From assembly GCA_024698345.1 (NCBI GenBank), contig JAILRH010000083.1, positions 1 through 64,000 on the forward strand: a DNA stretch of 64,000 bases, read 5' to 3'. The translations under genes were made by a program, and so were the position numbers. The DNA comes from Lachnospiraceae bacterium (lineage in GTDB: Bacteria > Bacillota > Clostridia > Lachnospirales > Lachnospiraceae). The notes beneath the pieces were generated by a model. That model made no database searches. It was not told where the DNA came from and saw only the letters and a list, made by a program, of their open reading frames with translations. Position 1 is the stretch's first letter. Each line of letters starts with the position of its first letter. Shown in pieces: positions 26,515 through 35,445 of this stretch.

Positions 26515-26874
26515 TTAGTCGATTACTCTGATACCTTCGACATAAATATTAATTTTTCTTACCTTCATTCCCGTATAAGCTTCAACTTTGTATTTTACAC
26601 TGCTAATAATGTTATCTGCTATAGTTGAGATATTAACACCATAAGCAACAATAATATGAAACTCTATCTTTATAGCGTTTTCTTCGTTTATAGTAACTTC
26701 AATCCCTTTTGAAAGACTGTCTCTCTTAAGTAACTTAACAAGTCCGTCTCTCACGCTTACAGCAGCCATACCAACAATACCAAAGCACTCACATGCTGTT
26801 GTTCCGGCATACTTCGCAATTACTTCAGGATCAATTAACACTTCCCCTAAATCTGTGTTCATTTTACCTTTCAT
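26515..26874 (-). CDS. Asp23/Gls24 family envelope stress protein (YloU)
   Basis: The start chosen is ATG at 26872-26874 (MKGKMNTDLGEVLIDPEVIAKYAG) with GGGAGG 7 bases upstream; the longer frame starts inside the rpmB divergent region and lacks a site. The product has 119 residues with the Asp23 core GIVGMAAVSVRDGLVKLL and IEFHIIVAYGVNISTIADNI. The family is cytoplasmic, linked to cell-envelope homeostasis and commonly paired with YloV. Confidence 0.92.
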   Translation of the reverse strand: MKGKMNTDLGEVLIDPEVIAKYAGTTACECFGIVGMAAVSVRDGLVKLLKRDSLSKGIEVTINEENAIKIEFHIIVAYGVNISTIADNIISSVKYKVEAYTGMKVRKINIYVEGIRVID

Positions 26875-27026
26875 ATAACTACCTCCCGTTAAAATAATTG
26901 ACTCTACAGTTATATGTTCTGCACTTGCTCTCTTACGCAAACTGCAAACTGTCACAATATATGATACCTTATTTTAGTAAAAAATAAAAGTATTATTTAA
27001 AACATCGAGAAATTATAAAAAAACAC

Positions 27027-27055
27027 TTGCATTGTTTCTCTGATTCTGATAGAAT
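27027..27055 (+). promoter_or_regulatory. Promoter of rpmB
   Basis: TTGCAT (27027-27032) and TAGAAT (27050-27055) are spaced by 17 bp; AAGGAGG follows before the rpmB ATG. Confidence 0.7.
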
Positions 27056-27112
27056 GTCATTTGTGTTGAGTCGCAGTGAATGCGATAATTGTCTATGTAA
27101 GGAGGTGCTATT

Positions 27113-27298
27113 ATGGCTAAATGTGAAATTTGCAACAAAGGTGCTCATTTTGGAAACGCTGTGAGCCATTCTCATAGAAGATCTAATAAAATGTGGAAAT
27201 CAAACATTAAATCTGTTAAAGTTAAAGTTAATGGAGCAGCAAAGAAGATGTACGTTTGTACTTCTTGCTTAAGATCAGGAAAAGTTGAAAGAGCATAA
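27113..27298 (+). CDS. rpmB: Ribosomal protein bL28
   Basis: The product has 61 residues and starts MAKCEICNKGAHFGNAVSHS. It has the zinc-type CxxC (CEIC, and CTSC near 51-54) found in many Firmicutes L28 proteins, so this is the cysteine-containing (C+) form. It is a large-subunit ribosomal protein. The gene is divergent from yloU, with an AAGGAGG site 8 bases before the ATG and a strong terminator after. Confidence 0.98.
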   Translation: MAKCEICNKGAHFGNAVSHSHRRSNKMWKSNIKSVKVKVNGAAKKMYVCTSCLRSGKVERA

Positions 27299-27317
27299 TT
27301 TGTTTATTGCATAATAT

Positions 27318-27366
27318 AAAAAAACGCATTGCAGTTGGATTAATCCGAACGCGATGCGTTTTTTTA
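27318..27366 (+). terminator. Terminator after rpmB
   Basis: AAAACGCAT at the left pairs with ATGCGTTTT at the right (27321-27365), followed by a T-run. Confidence 0.8.
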
Positions 27367-27396
27367 TTTTCCTGCCACTGCTCTCATTTCATAATT

Positions 27397-27884
27397 TATA
27401 CATTTTGAAACGGGCATACGCAGTTTTCAGAATCTCTATCGCATTAAGCAAATGTTTTTTTTAAATTGAGTCATTACTTAAAGGACTATTTTCAAAAGCA
27501 AGGTAGGGAATTTTGTTGCAAAAGTTATATCTGGCAACCCATGTGAAGAAAATCCAAAATGGGATGTAAGGTATTTCCGAGAAAAAAGTTATGGCTGGCA
27601 ACCCATGTGAAGATAATTCAAAATGGGATGTAAGGTATTTCCGAGAAAAAAGTTAGGGCTAACAACCCATGTGAAGAAAATCCAAAAAGGGATGCAAGAA
27701 ATTTCTGACAGAAAAGTTATGCCTGGCAACCCATGTGAAGAAAATCCCAAAAGGGATGTAAGCATAATGAAATCAAGTTTAATAAGCATACATCCCCAAA
27801 TGAATTTTGCCAAAAGGGATATATAATGTAGAAGTCCTTAGGTGTAACTAAAAATTAGATTATGTGCCCGTTTCAAAAAGTATA
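27397..27884. mobile_element. MITE-like non-coding element with 20-bp terminal inverted repeats
   Basis: TATACATTTTGAAACGGGCA at 27397-27416 and the inverse of TATACTTTTTGAAACGGGCA at 27865-27884 differ at one base. The 488-bp interior has no plausible gene but contains a four-copy 64-bp tandem array. The inner flanks also show partial complementarity (AAAGGACT near 27480 and AGTCCTTA near 27833). No transposase is present, so if mobile it would depend on one elsewhere. A target-site duplication is not evident. Confidence 0.55.
27520..27775. repeat. 64-bp tandem repeat, four copies
   Basis: Four consecutive units, each starting AAAAGTTA and containing GGCAACCCATGTGAAGA and GGGATGTAAG, keep an exact 64-bp period (27520, 27584, 27648, 27712). 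Units 1 and 2 are most alike; unit 3 has diverged most. As 64 is not a multiple of three, a repeated protein is unlikely. Confidence 0.9.
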
Positions 27885-27907
27885 CTTTTTAAATTCCTTA
27901 CCATATG

Positions 27908-27956
27908 AAAAGCAGGGTACGAAATGTAGAATTTCTACATTTCGTACCCTGCTTTT
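27908..27956 (-). terminator. Long perfect hairpin terminator after the OFA transporter gene
   Basis: A 24-bp perfect inverted repeat (AAAAGCAGGGTACGAAATGT... and its complement) is separated by one base. With A/T at both ends it could stop transcription in both directions. It lies 36 bp past the transporter stop codon and 24 bp outside the inverted-repeat element. Confidence 0.85.
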
Positions 27957-27991
27957 ATATTATAAATATTTTGATAACTTTAATTATAAAA

Positions 27992-29365
27992 TTATTTTGC
28001 CGCCTTTTCAGCTGCGATAGCCTTATCACTCTTCTTTACAAGGAATAATGACATACATAAAGCTACACAGTAAAGTGCGATTGTTGCATACAATACATAC
28101 TGGTATCCTGTTGGGTTAACAACCACAGGATCACCGTGTAATGATCCGTTTACAGGTGTTCCAAACTTACCTACAATCCAGGTTGCCATCTGGTTTCCTG
28201 ATAATCCTGCAAAAGCCCAAGCAGAAAGTGTGATACCATGGATAGCACTGATGTTACCCATTCCATAGTGGTCTGATAACAATGTTGGAACATTTGAGAA
28301 ACCACCACCGTATCCTGCATTTACCATAAAGATTAACGCTAATACTAAAATAACAAGAATAGTATTCTTTGTATCAATTGATGTAAATCCTTCAACAGGA
28401 CTAGCTGCATTCTTAATAGCTCCTGTAAGCATTACAATACCTGTTAATGCTATTGAAAGAACAAATATTAATTTGTAAATTGTATTTCTGTCTTTCAAAC
28501 TGTCAGCCCATGCTGAAAATCCTAAACGTCCACCTGCATTGAAAATAGCAGAAAATGTCGAAATAATACCTGCAAATGCTGCAAGACCTACACACTTAAC
28601 AATCATCTTCTCCTGAGAGATAAGTGCAAGACCACAAGTAATGTTGATGTAGAACATTACCCAGATACCAATGTAGTTTGCCCAACCTTTTGTCTTGATT
28701 GTAGCAACAATACCTTCGCTCTTATCTTTGTTTGTAGGCTCAACCCAACCTTCAGGTTTTTTAAGCAGTAAGTGTCCAACAAACATCATGCAGAAATATA
28801 CTACTGCTAAGATGTAGAACATTTTGCTTGTTCCAAATTTTGGCTGTAACCACTCCATAATTGGAGATGCGATAGCTTTAGCACCACCAAATCCTGCTAC
28901 TGCAAGACCTGTTGCCAAACCTTTTCTGTCTTCAAACCAGAGCATTAATGTCTTAACAGGTGATAAATAACCAGTACCAAGACCAACACCCATAATAAAT
29001 CCATAACAGATATAAATTCCAAGTAATGCCACAAGATTATGCTTGTGAGTAGAACCATAATATATAAAGAAACCTGTTCCTGCCATACCTGTTGCAAAAC
29101 AAATAGTTGCGATTAATGATGAAAGATGAATGTTCTTTTCAACAATACCACCAAGAAATGCTGCTGACATTCCAAGGAAGAAAATAGCAAAACTAAATGC
29201 CCACTCTACAGCCGGCTTGTCCCAACCGATGTCATTTGAAATTGCTTCACTAAATAATGACCAGCAATACACTGTACCGATACTAAAATGTAATAATAAT
29301 GCAGGGATCGCTGCACGAACCCATTTGTTGGCTCTCCAACCTTTTGAACTACTACTGTTTCCCAT
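27992..29365 (-). CDS. OFA-family MFS transporter (oxalate/formate antiporter-like)
   Basis: The protein has 457 residues with about 12 membrane helices. The N-terminus reads WVRAAIPALLLHFSIGTVYCWSLF, typical of the OFA family, and the loop 2-3 and helix 4-5 regions carry YLSPVKTLMLWFEDRKGLATGLAVAGFGGAK. Members exchange small carboxylates such as oxalate and formate, but many clostridial members are uncharacterised and substrate cannot be read from sequence. It is transcribed alone. Confidence 0.85.
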   Translation of the reverse strand: MGNSSSSKGWRANKWVRAAIPALLLHFSIGTVYCWSLFSEAISNDIGWDKPAVEWAFSFAIFFLGMSAAFLGGIVEKNIHLSSLIATICFATGMAGTGFFIYYGSTHKHNLVALLGIYICYGFIMGVGLGTGYLSPVKTLMLWFEDRKGLATGLAVAGFGGAKAIASPIMEWLQPKFGTSKMFYILAVVYFCMMFVGHLLLKKPEGWVEPTNKDKSEGIVATIKTKGWANYIGIWVMFYINITCGLALISQEKMIVKCVGLAAFAGIISTFSAIFNAGGRLGFSAWADSLKDRNTIYKLIFVLSIALTGIVMLTGAIKNAASPVEGFTSIDTKNTILVILVLALIFMVNAGYGGGFSNVPTLLSDHYGMGNISAIHGITLSAWAFAGLSGNQMATWIVGKFGTPVNGSLHGDPVVVNPTGYQYVLYATIALYCVALCMSLFLVKKSDKAIAAEKAAK

Positions 29366-29432
29366 AATTCAAATCTCTACCTTTCTTTTTCTGATGTATC
29401 TGCAAGTGCAAAAAATGCACGCAAACACGAAT

Positions 29433-29461
29433 ATTATAACTCCTCAATCAGAAAGTTTCAA
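29433..29461 (-). promoter_or_regulatory. Promoter of the OFA transporter
   Basis: TTGAAA (29456-29461) and a perfect TATAAT (29433-29438) are spaced by 17 bp, about 70 bp before the start codon. Confidence 0.75.
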
Positions 29462-29465
29462 TATA

Positions 29466-29528
29466 AAAAAATAGGATATTAAAGAAATTTGTCTATTTAT
29501 AAGAAAGATTTCTTCAACATCCTATTTT
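29466..29528 (-). terminator. Terminator of the metF-metH operon
   Basis: AAAATAGGAT...GAAGAAAT pairs with AATTTCTT...ATCCTATTTT over a long stem with small interruptions, followed by T on the minus strand. Its end abuts the -35 of the next gene. Confidence 0.75.
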
Positions 29529-29564
29529 ATGTTATATTTTATGTTATTTTTTTTGCTCATAAAT

Positions 29565-31994
29565 TTAGCCTAATACTATCTTTGCGATATCTGCGCTTTC
29601 CTTTGCATCTTTTGCATAATAATCAGCCCCAATACTCATCGCATAATCAGGAGTAAGCACCGCTCCTCCTACCATCACCTTGCAGTCAACATTGTTTTCT
29701 CTGAGAAGTCTGATTGTTTCTTCCATAGAACAAAGGGTTGTTGTCATAAGCGCTGACAATCCAACAAGTTTAACATTATGCTTAATCGCTTCATCAACAA
29801 CAAGCTGGCAGTCAACGTCTCTTCCGAGATCAATTACATCATATCCGTAATTTTCAAGAATTACCTTTACGATATTCTTTCCGATATCATGAATATCTCC
29901 CTTTACTGTCGCAAGGATTATTTTTCCTTTCGACTCTGTATCTCCACCCTTGTTTGCCATATATGTCTTTATTTCTTCAAAACAAACTTTTGCAACATCA
30001 GCTGCAAGAATGAGCTGTGGGAGGAAGATTATATTCTTTTCAAACTTTTCACCCACAACGTCAAGGGCGGGAATAAGCATATCATTAATAATGACCATGG
30101 CATCTGTATCTTCAAGATACTCTTTTGTCAGTCTGCTTCCGTCATTCTTCATTCCTGTTTCCATTGCACGAAGAATTGACAATCCTCTGTCATCTAACTT
30201 TTCTAAAGATTTGATATCCTTGTTTAAAGGAGCAGAAACTGATTTGCTTTCAGATTTAACCACTTCTTTTTGAATCTCAACTTTAGATGATTCCTCAATG
30301 AATTCCATTGCATTCTTATCAATATCCGCAAGAACATTGTAGGTTCTTACTGCCCACACCATGGATGATACATTCGGATTAATAATAGGAAGATCAAGCC
30401 CCATTGTAAGAGCCATTGTGAGGAATGTCTTATTTACAAGTTCTCTGTTTGGAAGTCCGAATGAAATATTAGATACTCCCAGAACATTTTTAAGTCCCAG
30501 TTCATCTCTGATAATACTCATTGCTTTAAGTGTTTCTTTGGCAGCTTTTTGCTCCGCAGATACTGTCAGTGTAAGACAATCAATAATGACATTTTCTTTT
30601 CTGATTCCATATGACAATGCCTTATCAAGTATTCTCTTTGCAATCTCAACACGTCCTTCTGCTGAATCCGGAATTCCGTTTTCATCCAATGCAAGTCCTA
30701 TAACGGCAGCACCGTATTTTTTTACCAAAGGAAGTATTCTGTCTAAGACTTCCTCTTCTCCGTTTACTGAATTTACTATTGGCTTTCCGTTATAAACTCG
30801 AAGCGCAGCTTCAAGTACTTCCGGCTTAGTCGAATCAATCTGAAGCGGAGTGTCCACAATCCCCTGTAAGGCTTTTATGGTTCTAATCATCATATCCCGC
30901 TCATCAATTTCAGGAAGACCCACATTTACATCAAGAATATTTGCTCCTCCGTCAATCTGTTCAATTGCCTGAGACAAAATATAATCAATATCATTATTTA
31001 TCAGAGCTTCTTTAAATCTCTTCTTTCCTGTAGGATTAATTCTCTCACCGATAATCTGTGGCCTGTCCACAACAACTGTATTTGTAGAAGAACAAACAGC
31101 AAGAGGTACCTCCACTTTCCTCTCCTCAAAAAGTCCGTCTCTTCTAGCTTCGTCAAGCATCTTAGCAACTTCTCTGATATAATCCGGATTAGTTCCACAG
31201 CATCCACCGAATACATGAACGCCAAGTTCGGCCATCTTTCTCATGGACTGAGCAAACTCTTCAGGCGACACATCATACAAATTAGTAACAGGATCAGGCA
31301 ATCCGGCATTAGGCTTGACCATAACCGGTATATCAGTCCACTCTGTGATTTTTGCCACAACGTCAATAAGTTCATCAGGACCCAATGAGCAGTTAACTCC
31401 GATTGCATCCACTCCAAGACCCCCGATTGTAAGAACCATTGACGGAACCGAACAACCGGTAAATGTTCTCATATTTCTTTCAAATGTCATTGTACAAAAT
31501 ACAGGTAAATCAGAGTTTTCCTTTGCTGCAAGAACTGCAGCCTTTGTCTCAAGAAGGTCTGTCATAGTTTCTATAACAATAAGGTCCGCTCCTTCTGCTG
31601 CAAGAATCTCCTCTTTAAACATATCATAAGCCTCATCAAAAGTAAGACTTCCGGTAGGTTCAAGCAACTGTCCTATTGGTCCAAGATCCAGTGCCACCTT
31701 ACAATCAGTTCCTTCACAGGCTTTTTTTGCATTTGCAATTGCCGCACCGATAAGTTCTTTAACACTATACCCTGAATCTGCCATCTTATATCTGTTTGCA
31801 CCAAATGTGTTTGCATACACAACCATTGAGCCGGCTGCAATATAACTGGAATGAATGTCAACAATCCATTCAGGCTTTGTAATGTTAAGAGTTTCGGGTA
31901 TAGTTCCCATCTCCATACCTTTTCCCTGGAGCATGGTTCCCATCGCACCGTCTAATATAATATAGTCACTTTTCAGCAATTCCCTAATTTCCAT
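29565..31994 (-). CDS. metH: Cobalamin-dependent methionine synthase without activation domain
   Basis: The protein has 809 residues. Homocysteine-binding domain 1-300 ends in zinc motif GGCCGTNPDYI. The pterin-binding domain at about 315-590 has GERINPTGKKRFKEAL. The cap and B12-binding domains at about 610-809 carry VKGDIHDIGKNIVKVILENYGYDVIDLG. The reactivation domain of long MetH enzymes (about 1,200 residues) is missing here and is encoded by the adjacent upstream gene, whose end overlaps this start by 11 bp. Reaction: methyl transfer from methyl-THF to homocysteine. Confidence 0.95.
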   Translation of the reverse strand: MEIRELLKSDYIILDGAMGTMLQGKGMEMGTIPETLNITKPEWIVDIHSSYIAAGSMVVYANTFGANRYKMADSGYSVKELIGAAIANAKKACEGTDCKVALDLGPIGQLLEPTGSLTFDEAYDMFKEEILAAEGADLIVIETMTDLLETKAAVLAAKENSDLPVFCTMTFERNMRTFTGCSVPSMVLTIGGLGVDAIGVNCSLGPDELIDVVAKITEWTDIPVMVKPNAGLPDPVTNLYDVSPEEFAQSMRKMAELGVHVFGGCCGTNPDYIREVAKMLDEARRDGLFEERKVEVPLAVCSSTNTVVVDRPQIIGERINPTGKKRFKEALINNDIDYILSQAIEQIDGGANILDVNVGLPEIDERDMMIRTIKALQGIVDTPLQIDSTKPEVLEAALRVYNGKPIVNSVNGEEEVLDRILPLVKKYGAAVIGLALDENGIPDSAEGRVEIAKRILDKALSYGIRKENVIIDCLTLTVSAEQKAAKETLKAMSIIRDELGLKNVLGVSNISFGLPNRELVNKTFLTMALTMGLDLPIINPNVSSMVWAVRTYNVLADIDKNAMEFIEESSKVEIQKEVVKSESKSVSAPLNKDIKSLEKLDDRGLSILRAMETGMKNDGSRLTKEYLEDTDAMVIINDMLIPALDVVGEKFEKNIIFLPQLILAADVAKVCFEEIKTYMANKGGDTESKGKIILATVKGDIHDIGKNIVKVILENYGYDVIDLGRDVDCQLVVDEAIKHNVKLVGLSALMTTTLCSMEETIRLLRENNVDCKVMVGGAVLTPDYAMSIGADYYAKDAKESADIAKIVLG

Positions 31995-32721
31995 TGCATC
32001 TGTCTCCTCTCACCCTGTATTCACACACATCTTTCATATTACAGTATTCACAGCGATTTTCATTACTTCGCTTATCATTCCCGTGATTTCCACTATTATG
32101 AACTTTTCCGGTTACTTCGTCAAGACTGTTTTCTTTATTTTTCAATCCAATAATACAGGTAACAGACTTTGTAGGAGTAAGCATCATACTGTCGTTGACA
32201 CACACACCTATTCTCTTTGGTGCCTGCAATACTTCAAGGAACTTTTTTTGAAGTTCCAATGGAAAATCACCATATCCAAGACCAAATCGCCAGGTCATCT
32301 CCATATCAGGAAAATCATCCTGAATAAACTCTTCGACCTCATCACAAATCTGTTCAACCATAGCGCTGGCCATACTGTCTATAACCGTCGCCTCAGCCAT
32401 ATTTCCTATCTGTTTAATCCTGATAAGTCTGTCTGTTCCCATCCCTGCTGTAACACACATAAAAACTGCTTTCTCACACCCTTCAAGATGTTTCTTTATA
32501 TCATGACCTGCCAGTTCAAAATCGCATCCTTCAAGAGTATAATCATTATTCAATTTAAAAACACTGTAAATATAGTCAGGTCTGGCCGCTGACAACAAAT
32601 CGCTCTCACAATGTGAAAGAAGCTCTTTCATATTGGGATCAATATCATTATTATTGTATCCCAAGTAACGAAGAGCCTCTTTTACATTGATAGAATCTAT
32701 TAATATTTCTTTCTTTTCCAT
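31984..32721 (-). CDS. Methionine synthase reactivation-domain protein
   Basis: The protein has 245 residues. The core resembles the MetH activation domain: CVTAGMGTDRLIRIKQIG, IDSMASAMVEQICDEVEEFI, FGLGYGDFPLELQKKFL and MLTPTKSVTCIIGL. The C-terminus adds a cysteine cluster (CEYCNMKDVCEYRVRGDRC) of the kind seen in clostridial members. It probably supports reductive methylation of inactive cob(II)alamin with SAM, working in trans on the MetH protein. It lies between metF (3-bp gap) and metH (overlap). Confidence 0.88.
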   Translation of the reverse strand: MEKKEILIDSINVKEALRYLGYNNNDIDPNMKELLSHCESDLLSAARPDYIYSVFKLNNDYTLEGCDFELAGHDIKKHLEGCEKAVFMCVTAGMGTDRLIRIKQIGNMAEATVIDSMASAMVEQICDEVEEFIQDDFPDMEMTWRFGLGYGDFPLELQKKFLEVLQAPKRIGVCVNDSMMLTPTKSVTCIIGLKNKENSLDEVTGKVHNSGNHGNDKRSNENRCEYCNMKDVCEYRVRGDRCNGN

Positions 32722-32724
32722 ATT

Positions 32725-33597
32725 TTAAATATCGTGACCTATCACGTTCTTAACACCTTCTGATATTTTTCTTGCAATATAAGGATTGTTCATAGTGTAG
32801 ATGTGGATTCCGTCAACACCGTTCGCAACCAAATCTACAATCTGATTAATAGCATATGCTATTCCTGCATCTCTTAAGGCTTCAGGATTATTCTCAAATC
32901 GTTGCATAACTTTTGAGAACTTCGCCGGAAGTGACGCTCCACACATAGATACCATTCTTTCTATCTGTTTCTTGTTAGTTACAGGCATAATTCCTGCCTC
33001 AACCGGAACATTAATTCCCGCAATTCTGACCTTTTCGATAAAATCGTAGAAACAGTTATTGTCAAAGAACAACTGTGATACCAGATGCTCTGCTCCAGCT
33101 TCAACCTTTGTCTTGAGATTTGCAATATCTTCTCTCATACTTTCTGCATCCATGTGAACCTCAGGATAACAAGCTCCTGATACGCCAAAATCCCCTTTGG
33201 ATTTGATGTATGATGTCAAATCCGATGCGTGAAGGAAATCTTTTTGAGGTTCTAAGCCCTCAACAATATCTCCTCTCAGCGCAAGAATATTGTTGACATT
33301 ACGTTTTCTCAAGTCATCAAGTATAATATCAACACTCTCTTTAGTCGCATGAACACATGTGAGATGAGCCATAGACTCTATTCCATACTTTTCTTTTATA
33401 CCTGCGCAAATATCTATTGTATCAGTATTTGCAACATTTCCTGCCGCACCATAAGTAACACTGATAAAATCCGGTTTTAATTGTCCCAGTTCATCAAGAA
33501 CCTCATATATACTTTCAATCGGGCTTGTCCTTTTTGGCGGAAAAACCTCAAAAGAAAATACCGGTCTGCCATTATTGAACATTTCTGAAATCTTCAT
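32725..33597 (-). CDS. metF: Methylenetetrahydrofolate reductase
   Basis: The protein has 290 residues and a complete TIM-barrel: FSFEVFPPKR at the N-terminus with the catalytic Glu, SVTYGAAG, NILALRGD and VSQLFFDNNCFYDF. It reduces methylene-THF to methyl-THF, the substrate of MetH, so the three genes form one methionine-regeneration unit. TGGAGG precedes the ATG. No SAM or B12 riboswitch is seen upstream. Confidence 0.95.
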   Translation of the reverse strand: MKISEMFNNGRPVFSFEVFPPKRTSPIESIYEVLDELGQLKPDFISVTYGAAGNVANTDTIDICAGIKEKYGIESMAHLTCVHATKESVDIILDDLRKRNVNNILALRGDIVEGLEPQKDFLHASDLTSYIKSKGDFGVSGACYPEVHMDAESMREDIANLKTKVEAGAEHLVSQLFFDNNCFYDFIEKVRIAGINVPVEAGIMPVTNKKQIERMVSMCGASLPAKFSKVMQRFENNPEALRDAGIAYAINQIVDLVANGVDGIHIYTMNNPYIARKISEGVKNVIGHDI

Positions 33598-33621
33598 CTT
33601 CTGCCTCCATAATATGAAATA

Positions 33622-33762
33622 TCATCTACAGAAAAACAAATTATATCCTACAACAAGACATACTACAATAATGCTGACCGTTAAAAACGTAGTCTTAATC
33701 AAAAGAGCCACTCCCATTCCAATTGCAAAACAAAACAGAGCAAAACCTATCAATCTATGCAT
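33622..33762 (-). CDS. 46-residue membrane peptide
   Basis: The frame MHRLIGFALFCFAIGMG... encodes two hydrophobic helices joined by the short polar turn KTT and ends NLFFCR. I recall similar tiny membrane proteins upstream of metF in related genomes. The ribosome binding site is weak (TTGGTG). No function is known. It lies between ytfJ and metF on the same strand. Confidence 0.55.
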   Translation of the reverse strand: MHRLIGFALFCFAIGMGVALLIKTTFLTVSIIVVCLVVGYNLFFCR

Positions 33763-33808
33763 ATAACACCAAATAGCATTTTGTATATCTTATGGTATAT
33801 CTATAATT

Positions 33809-34150
33809 TTATTCTACTGTAATATCATCTTCTTTGCTTGTAAACTTATCAACAATATCAGGAACCATATCCAAAATCTTTGTCATACTGTCCTGAGAAT
33901 TAACGCTGACAACCTTTGACATTCCATCTTTTATGATAAGTACAGCTGCAGGTTTGAGTTTTCCACCCATACCACCTGCATTATTTGCATCTTTAGAAAA
34001 AGCACCAAGCCCCATTCCAAAGGAAACATCTGCTAATGGGAGAATAATAGTATCTCCTATTTTAATTGGTTCACCAACAGTTGTTTTTGTTGTTATATAA
34101 CTTTCCATCCCCTTGAGTAATGCCTCAATAGTTTCATTTCTTTCTGCCAT
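33809..34150 (-). CDS. ytfJ: GerW/YtfJ family sporulation protein
   Basis: The protein has 113 residues. The N-terminal helix has ETIEALLKGMESYI. The family core follows: VGEPIKIGDTIILPLADVSFGMGLGAF, a Gly-rich segment (GGMGGK), and PAAVLIIKDG. In Bacillus GerW is a spore germination/coat-associated protein; here it implies a spore former. It is translated 12 bp after the DUF2953 gene, as in Bacillus ytfI-ytfJ. Confidence 0.9.
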   Translation of the reverse strand: MAERNETIEALLKGMESYITTKTTVGEPIKIGDTIILPLADVSFGMGLGAFSKDANNAGGMGGKLKPAAVLIIKDGMSKVVSVNSQDSMTKILDMVPDIVDKFTSKEDDITVE

Positions 34151-34162
34151 AAAAAACTCCTC

Positions 34163-35092
34163 CTATACCCTTTTAATTCCATTAACGACATCTCTTACTT
34201 CTTTTTTGAAATATATCTTTATGGCGTTTATTAAAATAACTGCCAGTAAGAACTTTCCATAGATTATCCCTTTCCCCTCAAATCTCTTTTCAGTGAAATC
34301 AGGAACAACTCTAAATTTTTGGGAATCTATCTTAACCGTACCACATGCAACTGCCAGCACAGCCAAAGCCTTTCCCGTAACATCAGGTTCTTCAAACCCG
34401 AAAACAATATCCGCCTCCAGTTTAGATGGTTTTATATGATTGTATACTTTAATCAGAATATCCTTTGAATAAGCAAAAGCGACTTTAAACCTCTTACTTT
34501 TCAAAATCTTCTTTAGCCTCTTTGCCTTATTCTTGTATACCTCAAAAATCTCTTTTACTTTTCTGTATTTTTCAGGAATATCTTTTATCAAGTATATAAC
34601 ATTTTTGATTTTTTCTTTAACTTTATCAAATCTACTCTCAGACTTCTCTGCATTATTCTGATTTGAATGTTGCGAATTCCCACTTTGATGAATAGGAGTA
34701 TCATCCTGTAACACTTTTAAAAGCGACTCAAATACATCCTCATCTTCTTCCACCAGCTCTTCATCATCCTCTTTTAATGCCTTTCCTTTCTTTTTATTCC
34801 TTTTTTTTGCGTTTTTCTCATCACTATCGTCATCATCCGTGATGCTTCCCTTTAAGAATGGTATACCAAAAATCTTAAGAACATACAAAATATCACCCTC
34901 TTTATTGTATATTCTAAACAATATTATCCTTGCTATCCATCTTATGTCAAAAACGCCTCTAACCTCTTTTCCTTTGGCTTCAATAGAGCCATCGTAAATA
35001 AAAGGGATAAATAGAATCATCAAGGCTAAAGTCACAATAACAGCCAATAAAATGCCAATTATCTTTAGTATAATCAACAAAATATGTACCAT
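34163..35092 (-). CDS. DUF2953 domain protein (YtfI-like)
   Basis: The protein has 309 residues. Residues 5-32 form an N-terminal membrane helix. A low-complexity charged stretch (DDDDSDEKNAKKRNKKKGKA and EEDEDVFESLL) spans about 85-125. The C-terminus has the DUF2953 core (VYNHIKPSKLEADIVFGFEEPDVTGKALAVLAVA). The partner gene ytfJ downstream supports a role in sporulation; the function is not established. Confidence 0.85.
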   Translation of the reverse strand: MVHILLIILKIIGILLAVIVTLALMILFIPFIYDGSIEAKGKEVRGVFDIRWIARIILFRIYNKEGDILYVLKIFGIPFLKGSITDDDDSDEKNAKKRNKKKGKALKEDDEELVEEDEDVFESLLKVLQDDTPIHQSGNSQHSNQNNAEKSESRFDKVKEKIKNVIYLIKDIPEKYRKVKEIFEVYKNKAKRLKKILKSKRFKVAFAYSKDILIKVYNHIKPSKLEADIVFGFEEPDVTGKALAVLAVACGTVKIDSQKFRVVPDFTEKRFEGKGIIYGKFLLAVILINAIKIYFKKEVRDVVNGIKRV

Positions 35093-35108
35093 AAATGTTA
35101 CCCCTCAA

Positions 35109-35432
35109 TCAGCTACTAACGCCACCTTCAAAAATGTATGATTTCAAATCAAATCCTTTCGTATTGTTATAGCATTCCATTATTATGTCCTGCATCAAAT
35201 CCATTGCTTCTGATTTGCCATCCGCAATTCCCACAATAACCAGATCTGAATCAAGATATCTTTTTTGCATTAAAACAATCGTAGGAATAATATCCAAAAT
35301 ATCACTGTCATTAAACGGAAGAGCAAGCGCAAACTTATTTACCTGCATCTTTCCGGCATTTATCTTTTCGATAATATCCTCACTTGTTTTCTTCGCCTTT
35401 TCTCCTACGTATAAATAATTATACCATCTCAT
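35109..35432 (-). CDS. Conserved protein of unknown function, 107 residues
   Basis: It begins MRWYNYLYVGEKAKKTSED, is predicted soluble with alternating strands and helices (FALALPFNDSDILDIIPT, LVIVGIADGKSEAMDLMQDI), and has no motif I can place. Position upstream of DUF2953 and ytfJ on the same strand (16-bp gap) suggests co-transcription with sporulation genes. I recall it as a Lachnospiraceae-type conserved protein. Confidence 0.7.
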   Translation of the reverse strand: MRWYNYLYVGEKAKKTSEDIIEKINAGKMQVNKFALALPFNDSDILDIIPTIVLMQKRYLDSDLVIVGIADGKSEAMDLMQDIIMECYNNTKGFDLKSYIFEGGVSS

Positions 35433-35445
35433 AAGGCCTCCTGTC

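Noticed and set aside
27589..27826. ORFs of 67-74 codons on both strands in the 64-bp repeat array
   Set aside because: The repeat period is not a multiple of three, so each copy is read in a different frame; there is no ribosome binding site.
33598..33808. SAM or cobalamin riboswitch before metF-metH
   Set aside because: I looked for SAM-I and B12-box motifs and saw none; the space is mostly taken by a 46-codon membrane peptide ORF.
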